A stretch of 64,000 bases of DNA from Cylindrodendrum hubeiense (taxonomy: Eukaryota; Ascomycota; Sordariomycetes; Hypocreales; Nectriaceae), in assembly GCA_014621425.1 (NCBI GenBank), contig JAANBB010000028.1, positions 146,957 through 210,956 on the forward strand, written 5' to 3'. Positions 11,701-22,195 of the stretch are shown piece by piece (within the stretch, counting starts at the first letter, position 1; every line of letters begins with the position of its first letter). A program made the position numbers and the translations under genes. Below the pieces are notes generated by a model. It was given only the letters and a program-made list of their open reading frames with translations. It did no database searches and was not told where the DNA came from.

Positions 11701-14027
11701 AAGTGACTAACTTCGAGCGCCACACAATGTATTATTAATACCCCTCACTAAGCCCTAATATGGGAGGTCTATAACCTCTAGGCGGCTCTATTGTGTAGGT
11801 TCTCTGCCTATTTACAGCACAGGCTAACAACCGGTTTGGCGGCGGAGGGGGCAAAAATAGGGTACATAGTAAATAGAGTTAGAGAGCTCAGAGATTAATC
11901 TTACAATATTACCGACCTTACCTTCTACACTGCTGCTATGCTCCTGCATCCCTCACTCTTCTCATTTAGCACATTACAGGGGGCCTATTTCAGCTAAGAT
12001 TGTGTTAGTAATACGGTAGTTCTACAGCAGGGTAATAGTTCTATATTTCAAGTTAAAGTAAGTTAATTAGTTATCACAACCTATATAGGGACCCCTCAAA
12101 TCCTATCGCGGTTGGAATCGGCAGTATGCGATCAACATATCACAGGATTGTACGAATCCGGTCTCAATCCAACAGATTGTGTAAGAGTTAGGGCGGCATG
12201 CCCAGCTCGCATAAAGACCAATCGCGCGTTGAGACATGCATGTGAGTTTGATCGACGATGATCATTATGCTTAGCTATACTTACTTCATTCGTTTCAGGC
12301 ACCGTAAAAGTAAGTAAAATTCTGCCGACGCCATCCACTTGACCGTCTACGACAGTCATTTTCAGTGACAGAACCCCCGCTTTGGCGCTCTCAATGCCTT
12401 AGCCTGTCTGACAATTTCCCATGGCCGAGGATTAAATCACCAGGCGCGCTACGAAGGTTCATGAACCGCAATGCTTGTGGGAGTGTGTGGTGGGTGGATG
12501 CAAGAGACACTGCACAACCCAGAAAGGTAAAGTTATGATGACTGTAGAGTGTGTGGTGGCGATGCGTCCGTAATGACGAGGAAGGCCGAGACTGCGGATG
12601 ATAAAAATTGATAACGAAGATAAGTCTGATCGATGCCACCTTACGCTATCGTCTGATCGGTTAAATCACTAAAAGATGCCACAAAAATGAGTGAAACGGA
12701 CTAACAATTGAGCAACGCTAAAGATGAGTGCAGCGATAACTGATGATGCTGGCGATCCTGAATGTCATGTCACGATGATAAAGGTAGACAGTCTAAATTA
12801 CTACCCTCTCCGAGCGATCTCAGTGACTGACTTATTGGGTTGAGCTAATAGTCCTAAAGTAATGCGGGACTTCCTGTTGGAAGCAACCCGCTGCCCTAAG
12901 CTCCTTCTTGCCAAAAGCAGGGCAGGCAGTGTACATTGTACCCCAAAGGACCAAAGCTCCCTAGCACAAGAGCTTAGCAACTTAAGTCGGCCGTTGCTTC
13001 ATTGAATATAGGGCATCAAATCTGGGAAACGAATCGAGTACCTCTTTGGCAAGCCGCTTTCGCCCAAATAACAAGATTGCCCTACTCCTGCTTACTCTCC
13101 AGAAAAGCCTCAGTCACACCAGGCCTTCGGGGATGAGTTTAGAGATCACCATTAAGGCAACTATGTCCTTTCAAGTGCCACTGCTGAGCCTAGTATGGAT
13201 CCAAAATCCGTTCCAAAGATCCACGGGGAGATGCGGAAATGCGGAAAGGCGATGAGGAGAATTCTCCCCTTTGATGTCGGAGGATAGTTCATTAAAAGCA
13301 CTCGGGTAGTAGCTCGGCACGAGATTACGGCTCCATTGTTCTCTCCGATTTCCTCGACCGCGATGAGATAGAGCCATTTACTTGGGGCGCAAGCCACACT
13401 CCTGGTGATAGGGAACCACTTGACTTCCCAATCACATTGCCTGTCCTCATTTCGAGAGTGAGGAACCGCACCAATCACCATCGACTGAGGCAAGATCCCG
13501 CTGCAGCAACAGGGGTATGTGTTTGGGGATCTGAGATAAGCTATGACCCTCCTGCGAGTGAACTACTCCGCACTCTGTATAATGGAACAGATTTGTCTGT
13601 GAGGGGGGTCGGAGTAATGCTCAGGTGGGTCTTGTAGGCTACTCCGATCTACTGTGGGTATCTGTCGGTGTAAGCGGCACATCGAACAATGATAACGACA
13701 GATTACCCCAATAGCAACGATGAATGGGCGCTGATTGCGTCTGATGCGATACGAGTCTTGTACGAAATAGTGACGATTGACTCGAATGAGGGAGTAAGCT
13801 TCACCTGGGCCGTTCTTCTATAAATAGACGGTTCTGAATCCTCTCCCGTAGATGGACTTTTCCCATATTATTTCAGATCTCATCGTTCATTATTGTCACC
13901 ATTCATTATTAAAGATCAGTTTCTAGGAAAGATTGGGATATCAAACTACTACCCACGTTCCATAATTCAGGCACAAATACCGAAATCACAACCTTTTTTC
14001 TTGACTGTTGCGCTATAACAACTCTCC
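8709..14027. other. 5.3 kb gene-poor, AT-leaning region
   Basis: Upstream of the zinc-cluster gene this holds only short ORFs lacking domain resemblance. The part from about 10.8 to 12.4 kb is AT-rich with many TA steps, compatible with decayed repeat DNA, but I recognise no transposase or RT remnant. The only ORF I flag is the small cysteine-containing one at 11390. Confidence 0.45.
11390..11710 (+). CDS. Candidate small secreted cysteine-containing protein
   Basis: 106 aa ORF in an otherwise gene-poor stretch, with a good start context (AAC before ATG). The N-terminus MKAAATIFTDFTTIALA resembles a signal peptide but is less hydrophobic than usual because of D and T residues in the core. 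A near-repeat (SANEQI / SANKQM) follows, then five cysteines in about 22 residues (CVKCIKLC ... SSCYVTRC) and a sixth near the end. The layout resembles small secreted or effector-like proteins; no family is recognised. It could be a decayed gene or a chance ORF. It may also have an unmodelled intron near its 3' end. Confidence 0.3.
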   Translation: MKAAATIFTDFTTIALASPIESNIQTGQTSANEQISANKQMYQHIQKLSLTGEKPKIDENNSDCVKCIKLCQDNNEGSLRSSCYVTRCGIPVSIWLLKCTYASVSD

Positions 14028-14660
14028 ATGACACAATCCACCTCAACAATGGTGTCTGCCTCGGGGAGTATCCGCCATGCTCGACGAGAAGGTTCGTGCC
14101 CCATTGAGTGACTGCATTGGGAAGTTGCACCTAACTCTTCCATAGATGTCCCTGCAATCCTTTACCTTATTCGCCAGTTGGCGGAGTGTGAAGGGGAGAC
14201 GAAATCCATGGAAGCAACAGAGTCCAAACTGGAGTCCACCATCGCCTTTGGGCCACCCAACTCAAACACGAAGCTGTCAGCCACTGAACCCAGCGAGCCA
14301 ACGTCGCCAGCAAAGCCTGTGCGCTGCCTCCTCGCCATTGACGAGACTGGGAAAGCCGTGGGCGTCGCGATCTACTTCTACAGCTATAGCACCTGGCAAG
14401 CGAAACCGGGTGTTTTCCTGGAGGACTTGTTCGTGCTGCCGACAGAGCGTGGGAAGGGGTTTGGCAAGAGATTGCTGGCCGAACTAGCGAAAGAAGTCGC
14501 AAACATAGAAGGCGGACGACTGGAATGGAACGTGTTCAGGGCGAACAAGGCCGGCATCAAGTTCTATGAGTCGGCTGGGGCGAATCTGCGGCACGAGTTG
14601 ATCAAGATGAGAGTTGACGGGGGCGATCTCAACCGGCTAGCTAGCATCACACAGCGATAA
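14028..14660 (+). CDS. GNAT-family N-acetyltransferase
   Basis: Acetyl-CoA-dependent N-acetyltransferase of the small cytosolic GNAT type, most like diamine/polyamine (spermidine/spermine-type) enzymes; substrate not proven. Exons are 14028-14091 and 14146-14660 (192 aa), with a 54 nt intron whose branch point is CTAAC and acceptor CATAG. The splice joins SIRHARRE to DVPAILYLIRQLAECE, the usual N-terminal beta-alpha element. The acetyl-CoA loop is LPTERGKGFGKRLL, preceded by FLEDLFV and followed by GGRLEWNVFRANKAGIKFYESAGA, all typical of this subgroup. Two in-frame ATGs (14028 and 14049) are possible; I use the first. The middle insert (about residues 45-75) is Ser/Pro/Thr-rich. Confidence 0.85.
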
Positions 14661-15107
14661 CCAGGCGCCCGGTGGAACGTTAGGTAGCTTCGATGGTACT
14701 TCGCCTCGATTCGCATCTGGGCCACAGATTTCCATGCGGGGAAATAAAGAAGATCCGATGACATCCAACGTTGCGGGAAACGCTCCCTTCGCACGGCACA
14801 AAAGCCGCCCTTCGGCCCACAAAGCCGGATCAAGCCGCCCAGCTAAGCCCCAACTAATCTAAACCGTCTCGGCGCGGCAGCCGGTCGCAACTCCGTAATC
14901 ATGGCGATATCACGGGACACTTTCAGCGTAACAATTAGTCACTGGCGGCCCGCTTTTTCTACGCCGAACATGCCGACCGCGTCGGCGTAGCTCATCGCGC
15001 ACTCGGACTTGGATCCTTCATCGTCGGCAGCGAAAAAAAGCACTGGCACCACCACGAGGCACCGCGGAAAGCCAATCACATCAGAGCCGCCATACCGGCG
15101 ATCCAAT
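14661..15107. other. Intergenic; promoter of the next regulator
   Basis: 447 bp between the GNAT stop and the first ATG of the zinc-cluster gene. Frames remain partly open just before 15108 but lack an in-frame ATG. I see no other feature. Confidence 0.5.
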
Positions 15108-17394
15108 ATGCCCAAAGTCCCCAAACTGCCGGCCTGCGATCCTTGTAGATCATCTAAGCTGGCTTGCGACCACACGAGGCCGGTTTGCTCCCGTTGTCGT
15201 GGCCGAAACCAAGCTGCCAATTGTACATATCGATTGAGACCATTCAAGAAGGACAAGAGAAAATCTGCCGTAATTACTCCGCCACGAGACATCAGGTAAA
15301 GCGCCACAGTATACGTATCTTGAGAGTCGGCCAGGCGCTGATGATTGAATAGCCAGCACAGCACTCACGCTGGCGGTCCCTCAAGCGGCCCTTCCAGTGG
15401 CCCCTCGAGAGCAGACACACCAGTCACCCCAGTCTCTGGGTTTCTGACCAAGCCACACAACTACCCCAATCCGGGGTACCTGGGCTCTTTTAGTCATACT
15501 ACTCTTTTCGACCAACTTCCAGCCGGGGATGATAACATCAACGAGGGCACTCCCGATGTCGCCCAGACTTGGTGCTCCCTTTCAGAGAAAATAGTTAACG
15601 ATGCGCACGTTTCTCAGGGCGTCGAACTAATCGAGCAACTCCATCGCTTTGTCCAAATTCCAGCTTGTGTCGAGCTGGTCAAGGGGTGGCTTGCCACTGG
15701 AGCGAATCTTCCCATATCGGGATTATTTACAGAGAATTGCACCCTCACTGCCCAACACCTTCTCGGTGACCTCGGTAGGAGCTCAACAAATGCCATGGAA
15801 ATCTCAAAAAGCCTCTTCGTACAATCATGCCGTCCGCTGGTTATGGATGCTGCAACTACGTTCGACGGCTTCTGCGCCCAATTTTGTCAGCAAAATGCAA
15901 GATGGGAAACCCTCGGACTATTTTTCACAACCGTTTCCCGGGCCACTTTCAGGTTCAGCTCCACCGTGACTCCATATAACTCTGAACAGCAGCGGCGCGA
16001 TTTGCGGAAGCTCGCCATGCATTATTCGGATCGTTGTCTGGAATTCTCCCTGTCGCTTGACTGCTTGAACGACTTGCAGCTCATACTGCAATACGAAAAC
16101 TTCATCCTCCATTCACTTGTTGATGGTGACCAGAGTAGGTTAAGAGGTCGATTCCAGCTGGTCCACTCTAATCGTCACCCTAGGCTATCAATCATGGAGG
16201 AAGCTGGGGGATGTCGCCAGCTCCTTATTCGCTCTTGGGTACCACCAAGAGACCAAACACAGTGCCCCTGCCCCCGCTTTCCTCAAGGATCTCAGACAGG
16301 CAGTATTTGCCCGTGCCTATTCTGCTGACAAGAATATATCCATCTTTCTCGGTCGCCCATCCCGAATCCACCGACAGCAATGTCTTTTTCGTCTTCCAGG
16401 TCAGGATGCGGAAACCCCAAGAAGCAGTCCATACTTCTCTCCAGAATGGCCCGAATGGGGACAACTAGAGCAATTCGATTACAAGGCCGATACACGCTGG
16501 TATGCCTTATGTGCAGCCCTCAAAGAGGACGTACTGCATCTCTTCGGAGAAGAATGCTACGAGGAGAGGATGAGAAGGGCAAGGTGAGTAGGGCACTAGT
16601 GTGCGAGAGAATTGTACTGACTATGACAGCCTAATTCAAGCCAAGGCTGAATCACAATGGTCGGCCTTCCCTCAACGTTTCCGCCTCGAAGGTACAATAC
16701 GGGCCTACGATAGACAGCCTATTGAGCTGGATCTTATGATTAGTGCCCGTCTTAACCACCTTCATGTGCTATTTATGCTTCGCTTAGCATTGGTGCGTCG
16801 CATCTCAGAACCAGACTCCCAGCTAGTTGCTATCTCAGCAGATATGCTAGGGGTAGTGGTTGAGGCAGTAATGATAAAGGACCGACTGATAGATTCCGGC
16901 ACATCCCTCATCTGGAAGGAAAGTCACCTCTCTGGGTCCAAGCAACTGGCACTAACACATTACAGGTCGCATATTACGGACTGGCAGCGGCTGGTGTCAT
17001 ATCTCTTTCATTACTATATGGCCCACAAGCAATCGTAAATCATGGGGTAGCTATTTCGACCGTTTTCCAAAACCTGAGCGTCCTAGTTACCGAGGTCGAA
17101 GTTGGAACGCTAGTTTGCAAGGAGGATGCCAATTATGCACTCCTCGCAGGAGCCACACAGACCATTAAAAGTCTGCTCAATCGGTTCTTGTGTGGTAGGA
17201 TGGGAGCACAACTTCTGACCCAGCCATCCGGAACCTCTCTCCCATGCCTTCCGACTCTTCCCAATGACGGAAATTGGAACCCTTGGGATAACAGCAACGT
17301 TCAAGACTTTGAAGTAGACTTCTGGCTCACTCTTGCCGAGCACCCGTTCCTAGTCGGGGACGAGGTAGCAGTACAGGGCTTTTCGGGGCCCTAG
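15108..17394 (+). CDS. Zn2Cys6 transcription factor with a non-canonical (GA-AG) last intron
   Basis: Nuclear zinc-cluster regulator beside the aminotransferase/decarboxylase pair. Exons are 15108-15295, 15353-16134, 16184-16583, 16630-16918 and 16966-17394, giving 695 aa. The zinc cluster lies at residues ~9-38: ACDPCRSSKLAC, then a proline loop, VCSRCRGRNQAANC, and a basic tail (RPFKKDKRK). The rest matches the alpha-helical regulatory region of fungal factors, ending with the YYGLAAAGVI-type segment. Introns 1-3 are normal GT-AG. The last one has branch point CACTAAC and acceptor TTACAG, but its donor reads AAG|GAAAGT where AAG|GTAAGT is expected. Only removal of 16919-16965 keeps the frame. 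If it is not spliced, 39 foreign residues replace the last 142. The gene ends 38 bp from the convergent aminotransferase and could regulate it; that is inferred from position. Confidence 0.8.
16919..16965 (+). other. Putative GA-AG intron or mutated GT donor
   Basis: 47 nt interval bounded by GGAAG|GAAAGT and TTACAG|GTC, with CTAAC at 16952-16956. The nearest real GT (16923) would leave 4 extra nt and shift the frame. A single T-to-A change at position +2 explains the pattern. Confidence 0.6.
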
Positions 17395-17432
17395 AGCTTC
17401 TTTCTGGACCCGAAGACCCGAGCAGTATTATT

Positions 17433-18977
17433 TCAGATGAGTCGGTACTCTTTACGCACTGCTTCCGCAAACCGTTCGATCGCTTCGGTAAGATCATTTT
17501 CAGGAGCAGCCGCGAAGGTCATTCGGAAGCAAACCTGAGGAGCTTGTTCCGTGCTGGCGGCAAACCAGCTGCCCTTGCTGACCAGGACTCCGTTTTCGCA
17601 AGCCGAAGTGAAGATTCTATCCTCTACCTCGGAATAGAAGAGTTTGAGTTGTTCAGGAGAGCGATCCTTCCCAGCTTCTGGGTGCTTTGGTACCGAGACT
17701 TTAACCCAGAAGAACATGCCTGTCGTGGGGATGTTCCACTGGCATATCTCCGACGGAATGTAGCGATTGCAAGCGTCGAGTAGAATGTTTCGGCGATCGC
17801 GGTATTCTGATGAGAGATAACTCAACCACGAAATGAACCCATCGTGGCCCCAGGTCTCGTCCAGAAGCTTATACACCATCAATTGTGAAGGTCCGCTGGG
17901 CGACAGTACGCCAACCTCCGTCTGAGAGATGAACTTGGCAATCACTTGGGAACTTCCTATGACCCAGCCACAACGGAGTCCAGGAGCCAAAATCTTCGAC
18001 GTGGAATCCATGCGCAAAACTCGTCCGGACACGTCCAGCGACAAGTAAGAGACTGGCAATCGAGCCAAGAGTGCGTCTGGGGTTGCTTGGGGAACCTTCG
18101 GGGCAGAGGTATCATAGTTGTCTTCTCCCAGTTGGATAAAATAATAAGGATCATCTTCAATGATGTACAGGTCATGCTCCTCTGCGACTTGATAAATGGC
18201 CTTTCGTCGCTCTAGACTTTGGGTCGTGCCAGTCGGGTTCTGTCCAGTGGGGATGGTGTACAACAGCGTCGGCTTGGCTCCCTTGGAGGCATCCCAATTC
18301 CGCAGCTTGGAATCGAGATCGGTAGCGGAGAGGCCAAATTCGTCCACATCCACGGCAATGACGTTCAGGCCTTGGGCCTTTGCGGTAGCCATGGTTCCAG
18401 AGTAGGTGTGGTCCTCGAAGAGCACATAGTCGCCGCGATTGCAGAATAATCGAAATGCAATTTCGAAAGCAGAAGTAGTTCCAGCAGTCATGCAGCACTC
18501 CCAATCATCGTAAGGCGGGTCGTGGATCAACTCAACATGCTCAGTGACAAACCGCAGTGCCTGAGGAGAGCCAGCGGAGTAGCCGTAATTCATGGCGACA
18601 GATAAGGGGTACCCTTTATCCTCTCTCCCACATGACATGACGGCAGACTTCTTCGTATCACTGCTTTTTGAGCCACCATAATTCCAATCAGCGGTTGTGA
18701 CGAGCGTCTCCCAAGGAAAGTACTGTGGTGCAGGCCGGGCCGTTCCCAATGTGATGAGTCTTGGCTGGCCAGGGGCCCTAGCCGCCATTCTCAATGGCGA
18801 GGGAATTTGGCCAAGACTTTCAAGGCTGAACCGGTGATCCCATCTCTTGGATTTAGGTTTCGAGCCAGACGGTTGGATTTTGAAGTGATTTGAGGTGGTG
18901 TAAGGGGCGCATCCTGGTGGGAGTGGATCTGACTTGGATCGCTTCTCCTGCACCTTCGTGAGCTTTGCTTGCAACAT
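17433..18977 (-). CDS. Aromatic amino acid aminotransferase (Aro8-type, class I/II, PLP-dependent)
   Basis: Transfers the amino group from aromatic (and probably other) amino acids to 2-oxo acids, giving phenylpyruvate-type products; the first step of Ehrlich-type catabolism or the last of biosynthesis. Single exon, 514 aa, the usual length for fungal Aro8/Aro9 proteins. Visible elements: RPAPQYFPWE near residue 85, NYGYSAGSPQAL, the cofactor-binding TAGTTSAFE, TIPTGQNPTGTT, EDDPYYFIQL, and the PLP lysine in DSTSKILAPGLRCGW. The C-terminal domain includes TTGMFFWVKV. I start at the ATG at 18977; three codons upstream is only TTG. No organelle signal is evident. Divergent from the decarboxylase gene with which it shares a promoter. 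Confidence 0.92.
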   Translation of the reverse strand: MLQAKLTKVQEKRSKSDPLPPGCAPYTTSNHFKIQPSGSKPKSKRWDHRFSLESLGQIPSPLRMAARAPGQPRLITLGTARPAPQYFPWETLVTTADWNYGGSKSSDTKKSAVMSCGREDKGYPLSVAMNYGYSAGSPQALRFVTEHVELIHDPPYDDWECCMTAGTTSAFEIAFRLFCNRGDYVLFEDHTYSGTMATAKAQGLNVIAVDVDEFGLSATDLDSKLRNWDASKGAKPTLLYTIPTGQNPTGTTQSLERRKAIYQVAEEHDLYIIEDDPYYFIQLGEDNYDTSAPKVPQATPDALLARLPVSYLSLDVSGRVLRMDSTSKILAPGLRCGWVIGSSQVIAKFISQTEVGVLSPSGPSQLMVYKLLDETWGHDGFISWLSYLSSEYRDRRNILLDACNRYIPSEICQWNIPTTGMFFWVKVSVPKHPEAGKDRSPEQLKLFYSEVEDRIFTSACENGVLVSKGSWFAASTEQAPQVCFRMTFAAAPENDLTEAIERFAEAVRKEYRLI

Positions 18978-19476
18978 ATTGTTCAATGAGTTTCAGGGTA
19001 AAATAGTATGATTGAAGATACTCTAATCATTGAGACCAGCAAGTCTTGTTTTATAATTCCGACCTCAAAGCTTCCGTAGCACGCGGTGGCACGCGGTGTC
19101 ACTCGGAGTAGATATTTCGGAGTAGTTTGTCCGATGTGGATACCTCGAGGTGGTAGTCGGAATAGCTAACACTTCGGATTAGCCACTTCGGATTAGCCCC
19201 TTCGGAGTAGTCGCCTCGGAGCGTTATTGCAATCAGTCTATGCCGACCTCCATTCTAAGCCGACTGCATGGGCTCTAGGTCATCCGACGTGCACGTTGCA
19301 GTAGGACTTAGCTCGCTCGGGAGTTCTCTGTTAAAGGTCCCGGCACAACCCTTCATATTTTCCCCCGCATACCATAAGAGAGACATTTAGGAAAGAGGTT
19401 GTTTCCGCAAGTTCTCATCTCATTGTCTCGTTTGTCACCTTCCCACTCTTGGTTTACGGAAAGTTCAACACGAACA
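18978..19476. promoter_or_regulatory. Bidirectional promoter with CGG-triplet array (14 bp periodicity)
   Basis: The 499 bp between the divergent start codons carry CGG at 19084, 19094, 19104, 19118, 19158, 19175, 19189, 19203 and 19217. The last four are exactly 14 bp apart, as are 19104 and 19118. The repeat unit reads CGGATTAGCCACTT, CGGATTAGCCCCTT, CGGAGTAGTCGCCT. CGG is the half-site of Zn2Cys6 regulators, so an operator array for the neighbouring factor is a reasonable inference. The array sits nearer the aminotransferase start. Confidence 0.65.
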
Positions 19477-21198
19477 ATGGCGCCCACCATCAAACTTGCA
19501 GAATACCTTTTCAGTCGCTTGAAGCAACTGGGTATCAATTCAATCCATGGCGTTCCAGGAGACTTCAATCTCACTCTCCTCGACTATGTGGAACCCGCTG
19601 GCCTGCTGTGGGTTGGCAATGCCAATGAGTTGAACGCAGCATACGCCGCAGATGGCTATGCTCGGATCAAGGGAGCCGGTGCTCTCATTACGACATTTGG
19701 AGTCGGCGAGCTTTCTGCCATCAACGCCATTGCCGGATCATACGCAGAGCGCGCTCCCGTCATTCATATCGTTGGCACTCCAGCACGAAGTTCTCAAGAC
19801 TTGAGAGTTTTACAGCACCACACATTCAACGATGGTGAATACCGCCGCTTTGCCCAGATGCACGCACATGTTACCGTGGCTCAAACTCGCCTTTGGGACG
19901 CTGGGCAAAGTCCTGAACAAATCGACTCAATTTTGCAGCAATGTTTGCTACACAGCCGACCGGTGTACATTGAGATCCCTGTGGACCTAGTCGACTCCCT
20001 TGTATCCAGCGAGCGACTCAGCTCAGAGATATCTGTTCCAGTCAATGAGTCGACCCCCACTCAGGACGCAGTGTTGGCCAAGGTCCTCGATAAATTGTAT
20101 GCGGCAGAGCGTCCCATTATATTCGTTGATGGCGAAATCAGAGCACTCGGAATTATCGACGATGTTCAAGAATTCGTCACGTCAACCAAGTGGCCAACCT
20201 GGACAACACCATTTGGAAAAGGTCTTTTGAACGAGACACCTTCAAATTTCCATGGAATCTACCGAGGGAAATATGATATCCCGGAGGTACAACGTTTTAT
20301 CGATGACGCGGATCTTGTCGTGTGCTTCGGTCCTCATTTCAGCTCGACGAACACTTTTGCTTTCTCGAGCGTTCCGAAGGCCGAGGTCACCATCTCATTC
20401 ACCGACACGGAGATCAATTTACAGTCCGAGGTCATTCGAGACATGTGCGCCAGGACAATGGTGCCCCGGCTACTTCGGAGCCTGGATCTCTCTAAAGTAA
20501 AATCATATGAGAGCTACCCCAAACTTCCTCGAGACTACCTAGTCCCTTTCTCGGATGTCCGTGGCAGTGATCCTATCACTCAAGATCGATCTTGGCGCAT
20601 CTTGGCCAACTTCATTCGCCCGGGTGATATCGTCCTCGGAGAAACCGGTACTGCAGGCTACGGATGCCGAGAGATGTCTCTACCACCACACACTCGACTC
20701 TTCACCCCTGTCACCTGGCTATCTATCGGATACATGCTTCCCGCAGCTCAAGGTGCAGCGCTTGCACAAAGGGAGCTCATTGCCGCTTCAAAATACCACG
20801 GCATCAAGGAAGCTCGTACGATCCTGCTAATTGGCGACGGAAGCTTTCAAATGACAGCTCAGGAACTGTCCACTATTATCTACAACAACCTCAATGTGAT
20901 AGTATTCCTCATCAACAACGATGGCTATACGATCGAGCGTTGCATCCACGGAGCAACGCAAAGGTACAACGATGTCGCAAGCTGGAGATATTTGCAGGCG
21001 CCCAGTTTCTTTGGGGCCAAGGAAGACGCGTTTACAGGCGAGGCACGGACATGGGCTGAGTTGGAAAAGGTGTTAGGGAATGAGAAGCTCACTGATGGTA
21101 GTGGACTGAGAATGGTCGAGATTTTCATGGATCGGGAAGACGCACCTGAAGGACCGCTATTACAATACATTCAGGCGCAGCAAAAGCTCAGAAAATAG
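19477..21198 (+). CDS. Thiamine-diphosphate 2-keto-acid decarboxylase (pyruvate/indolepyruvate/phenylpyruvate type)
   Basis: Non-oxidative decarboxylase turning 2-oxo acids into aldehydes plus CO2, using ThDP and Mg2+. Single exon, 573 aa, the usual length for the PDC family. Motifs: the cofactor-activating Glu in GNANELNAAYAADGYARIKG; the twin catalytic histidines in VLQHHTFNDGEY; the ThDP/Mg site GDGSFQMTAQELS ending in NNDGYTIE. The sequence fits both glycolytic PDC and Aro10/indolepyruvate decarboxylases. The divergent aromatic aminotransferase favours an arylpyruvate role (inference). I start at ATG 19477; earlier in-frame starts are non-ATG. Confidence 0.9.
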   Translation: MAPTIKLAEYLFSRLKQLGINSIHGVPGDFNLTLLDYVEPAGLLWVGNANELNAAYAADGYARIKGAGALITTFGVGELSAINAIAGSYAERAPVIHIVGTPARSSQDLRVLQHHTFNDGEYRRFAQMHAHVTVAQTRLWDAGQSPEQIDSILQQCLLHSRPVYIEIPVDLVDSLVSSERLSSEISVPVNESTPTQDAVLAKVLDKLYAAERPIIFVDGEIRALGIIDDVQEFVTSTKWPTWTTPFGKGLLNETPSNFHGIYRGKYDIPEVQRFIDDADLVVCFGPHFSSTNTFAFSSVPKAEVTISFTDTEINLQSEVIRDMCARTMVPRLLRSLDLSKVKSYESYPKLPRDYLVPFSDVRGSDPITQDRSWRILANFIRPGDIVLGETGTAGYGCREMSLPPHTRLFTPVTWLSIGYMLPAAQGAALAQRELIAASKYHGIKEARTILLIGDGSFQMTAQELSTIIYNNLNVIVFLINNDGYTIERCIHGATQRYNDVASWRYLQAPSFFGAKEDAFTGEARTWAELEKVLGNEKLTDGSGLRMVEIFMDREDAPEGPLLQYIQAQQKLRK

Positions 21199-21678
21199 TA
21201 GCCTGTTAGGGGCCAGACGAATTCAATATTTCAGTACACGTCCACTACTTACCCGATTTTCACATGTGTATCTAATGCAGCCAAAGAGGAAGCATATAAT
21301 TTGCGTATACATTCAGTGATTTTATTACATGCACTAGTCTAATTGGGGGTTGTGCTGCGATTGTTGACTATTACGATCAAGAAGGAGGCATAATAAAGGG
21401 CTAGCTTTAGCCGGAGATGACGATCCTAATTGAGGACGGGTTCGGCACTTTGCGCAAGTTTGAGAGAATAGAGTACGTTGCCTGCCGCTTCCGCATGGGC
21501 TCATCGACCGCGCTAATGCGGGCATCAAGGATTAGATACAGTGGAGAAATGATGGTGAACCCTTGCCTCATGGCATGTCAGTTTGGATTCTGGTGTGATT
21601 TCGTGTGGATGCTCGATTGAGTAAAATACAGGCCCAAAGATCAGGTCGACAGACTAGACGGGCTTCGATCTAAGATCC
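21199..21678. other. Intergenic, convergent
   Basis: 480 bp between the decarboxylase and the 3' end of the interrupted subtilisin gene. Only short, unrecognisable ORFs. Confidence 0.5.
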
Positions 21679-22193
21679 CTACGGCTTAGAAAGAATTGTA
21701 AATGCTGTCGTTAGACCACTCCAGCTATTATCATTCTCCGGGTCCGCAAATGGAACAAGGGCAGCAAATCTCATACTATTGTCATTAGCCCAAGTCTCGA
21801 CGGATATATTATCTGAGACAGAGTCACGAGTGGGAAGAACTCAGTGTTAAACTTACCTATACTGACCAGGAGTAATATAGCTTCCATTCGCTAGTTTCCC
21901 AAACCACCAGTAACTTGTCGTGTAGCCGCCCGTTACGAGTGCATTGCGTGTAACATCAAATACGGGCATTGTGAATGTTTCGTTGGAAGTTCCCAGGTTT
22001 GGGTTGTACGTGGATCGGCCATCGGAGTTTGCCCACGGGGCCACGGCTCCGAGATAGCCCTTTCGGCCCACGACAGGCGGGTACTCCCAGTCCTTCTCTT
22101 TAAAGCCGGCCTCATAGATCTATATGATGCTCTGTTAGCTCTGAGGAAGGGCGCAGAATGCCAAACATCACTCACATCCCATCGAATCTCTCT
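21679..22193 (-). pseudogene. Subtilisin-like protease, 3' fragment (C-terminal domain), cut off by LINE insertion
   Basis: C-terminal portion of the secreted subtilisin whose 5' part lies at 28132-30214. Exon pieces are 22193-22176 (the first 13 nt are the target-site duplication), 22119-21857 and 21775-21679, with GT-AG introns of 56 and 81 nt. It encodes the end of the C-terminal beta domain (IYEAGFKEKDWEYPP, YLGAVAPWANSDG, YWWFGKLANGSY, VPFADPENDNSWSG) and a stop at 21679-21681. No stop or frameshift inside it. It has no promoter of its own and cannot produce a protease by itself. Confidence 0.85.
22181..22193. repeat. Target-site duplication, left copy
   Basis: ATCGAATCTCTCT, identical to 28132-28144. 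The preceding C is shared too, so the duplication may be 14 bp. Keeping one copy restores the subtilisin reading frame exactly. Confidence 0.9.
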
Positions 22194-22195
22194 AC

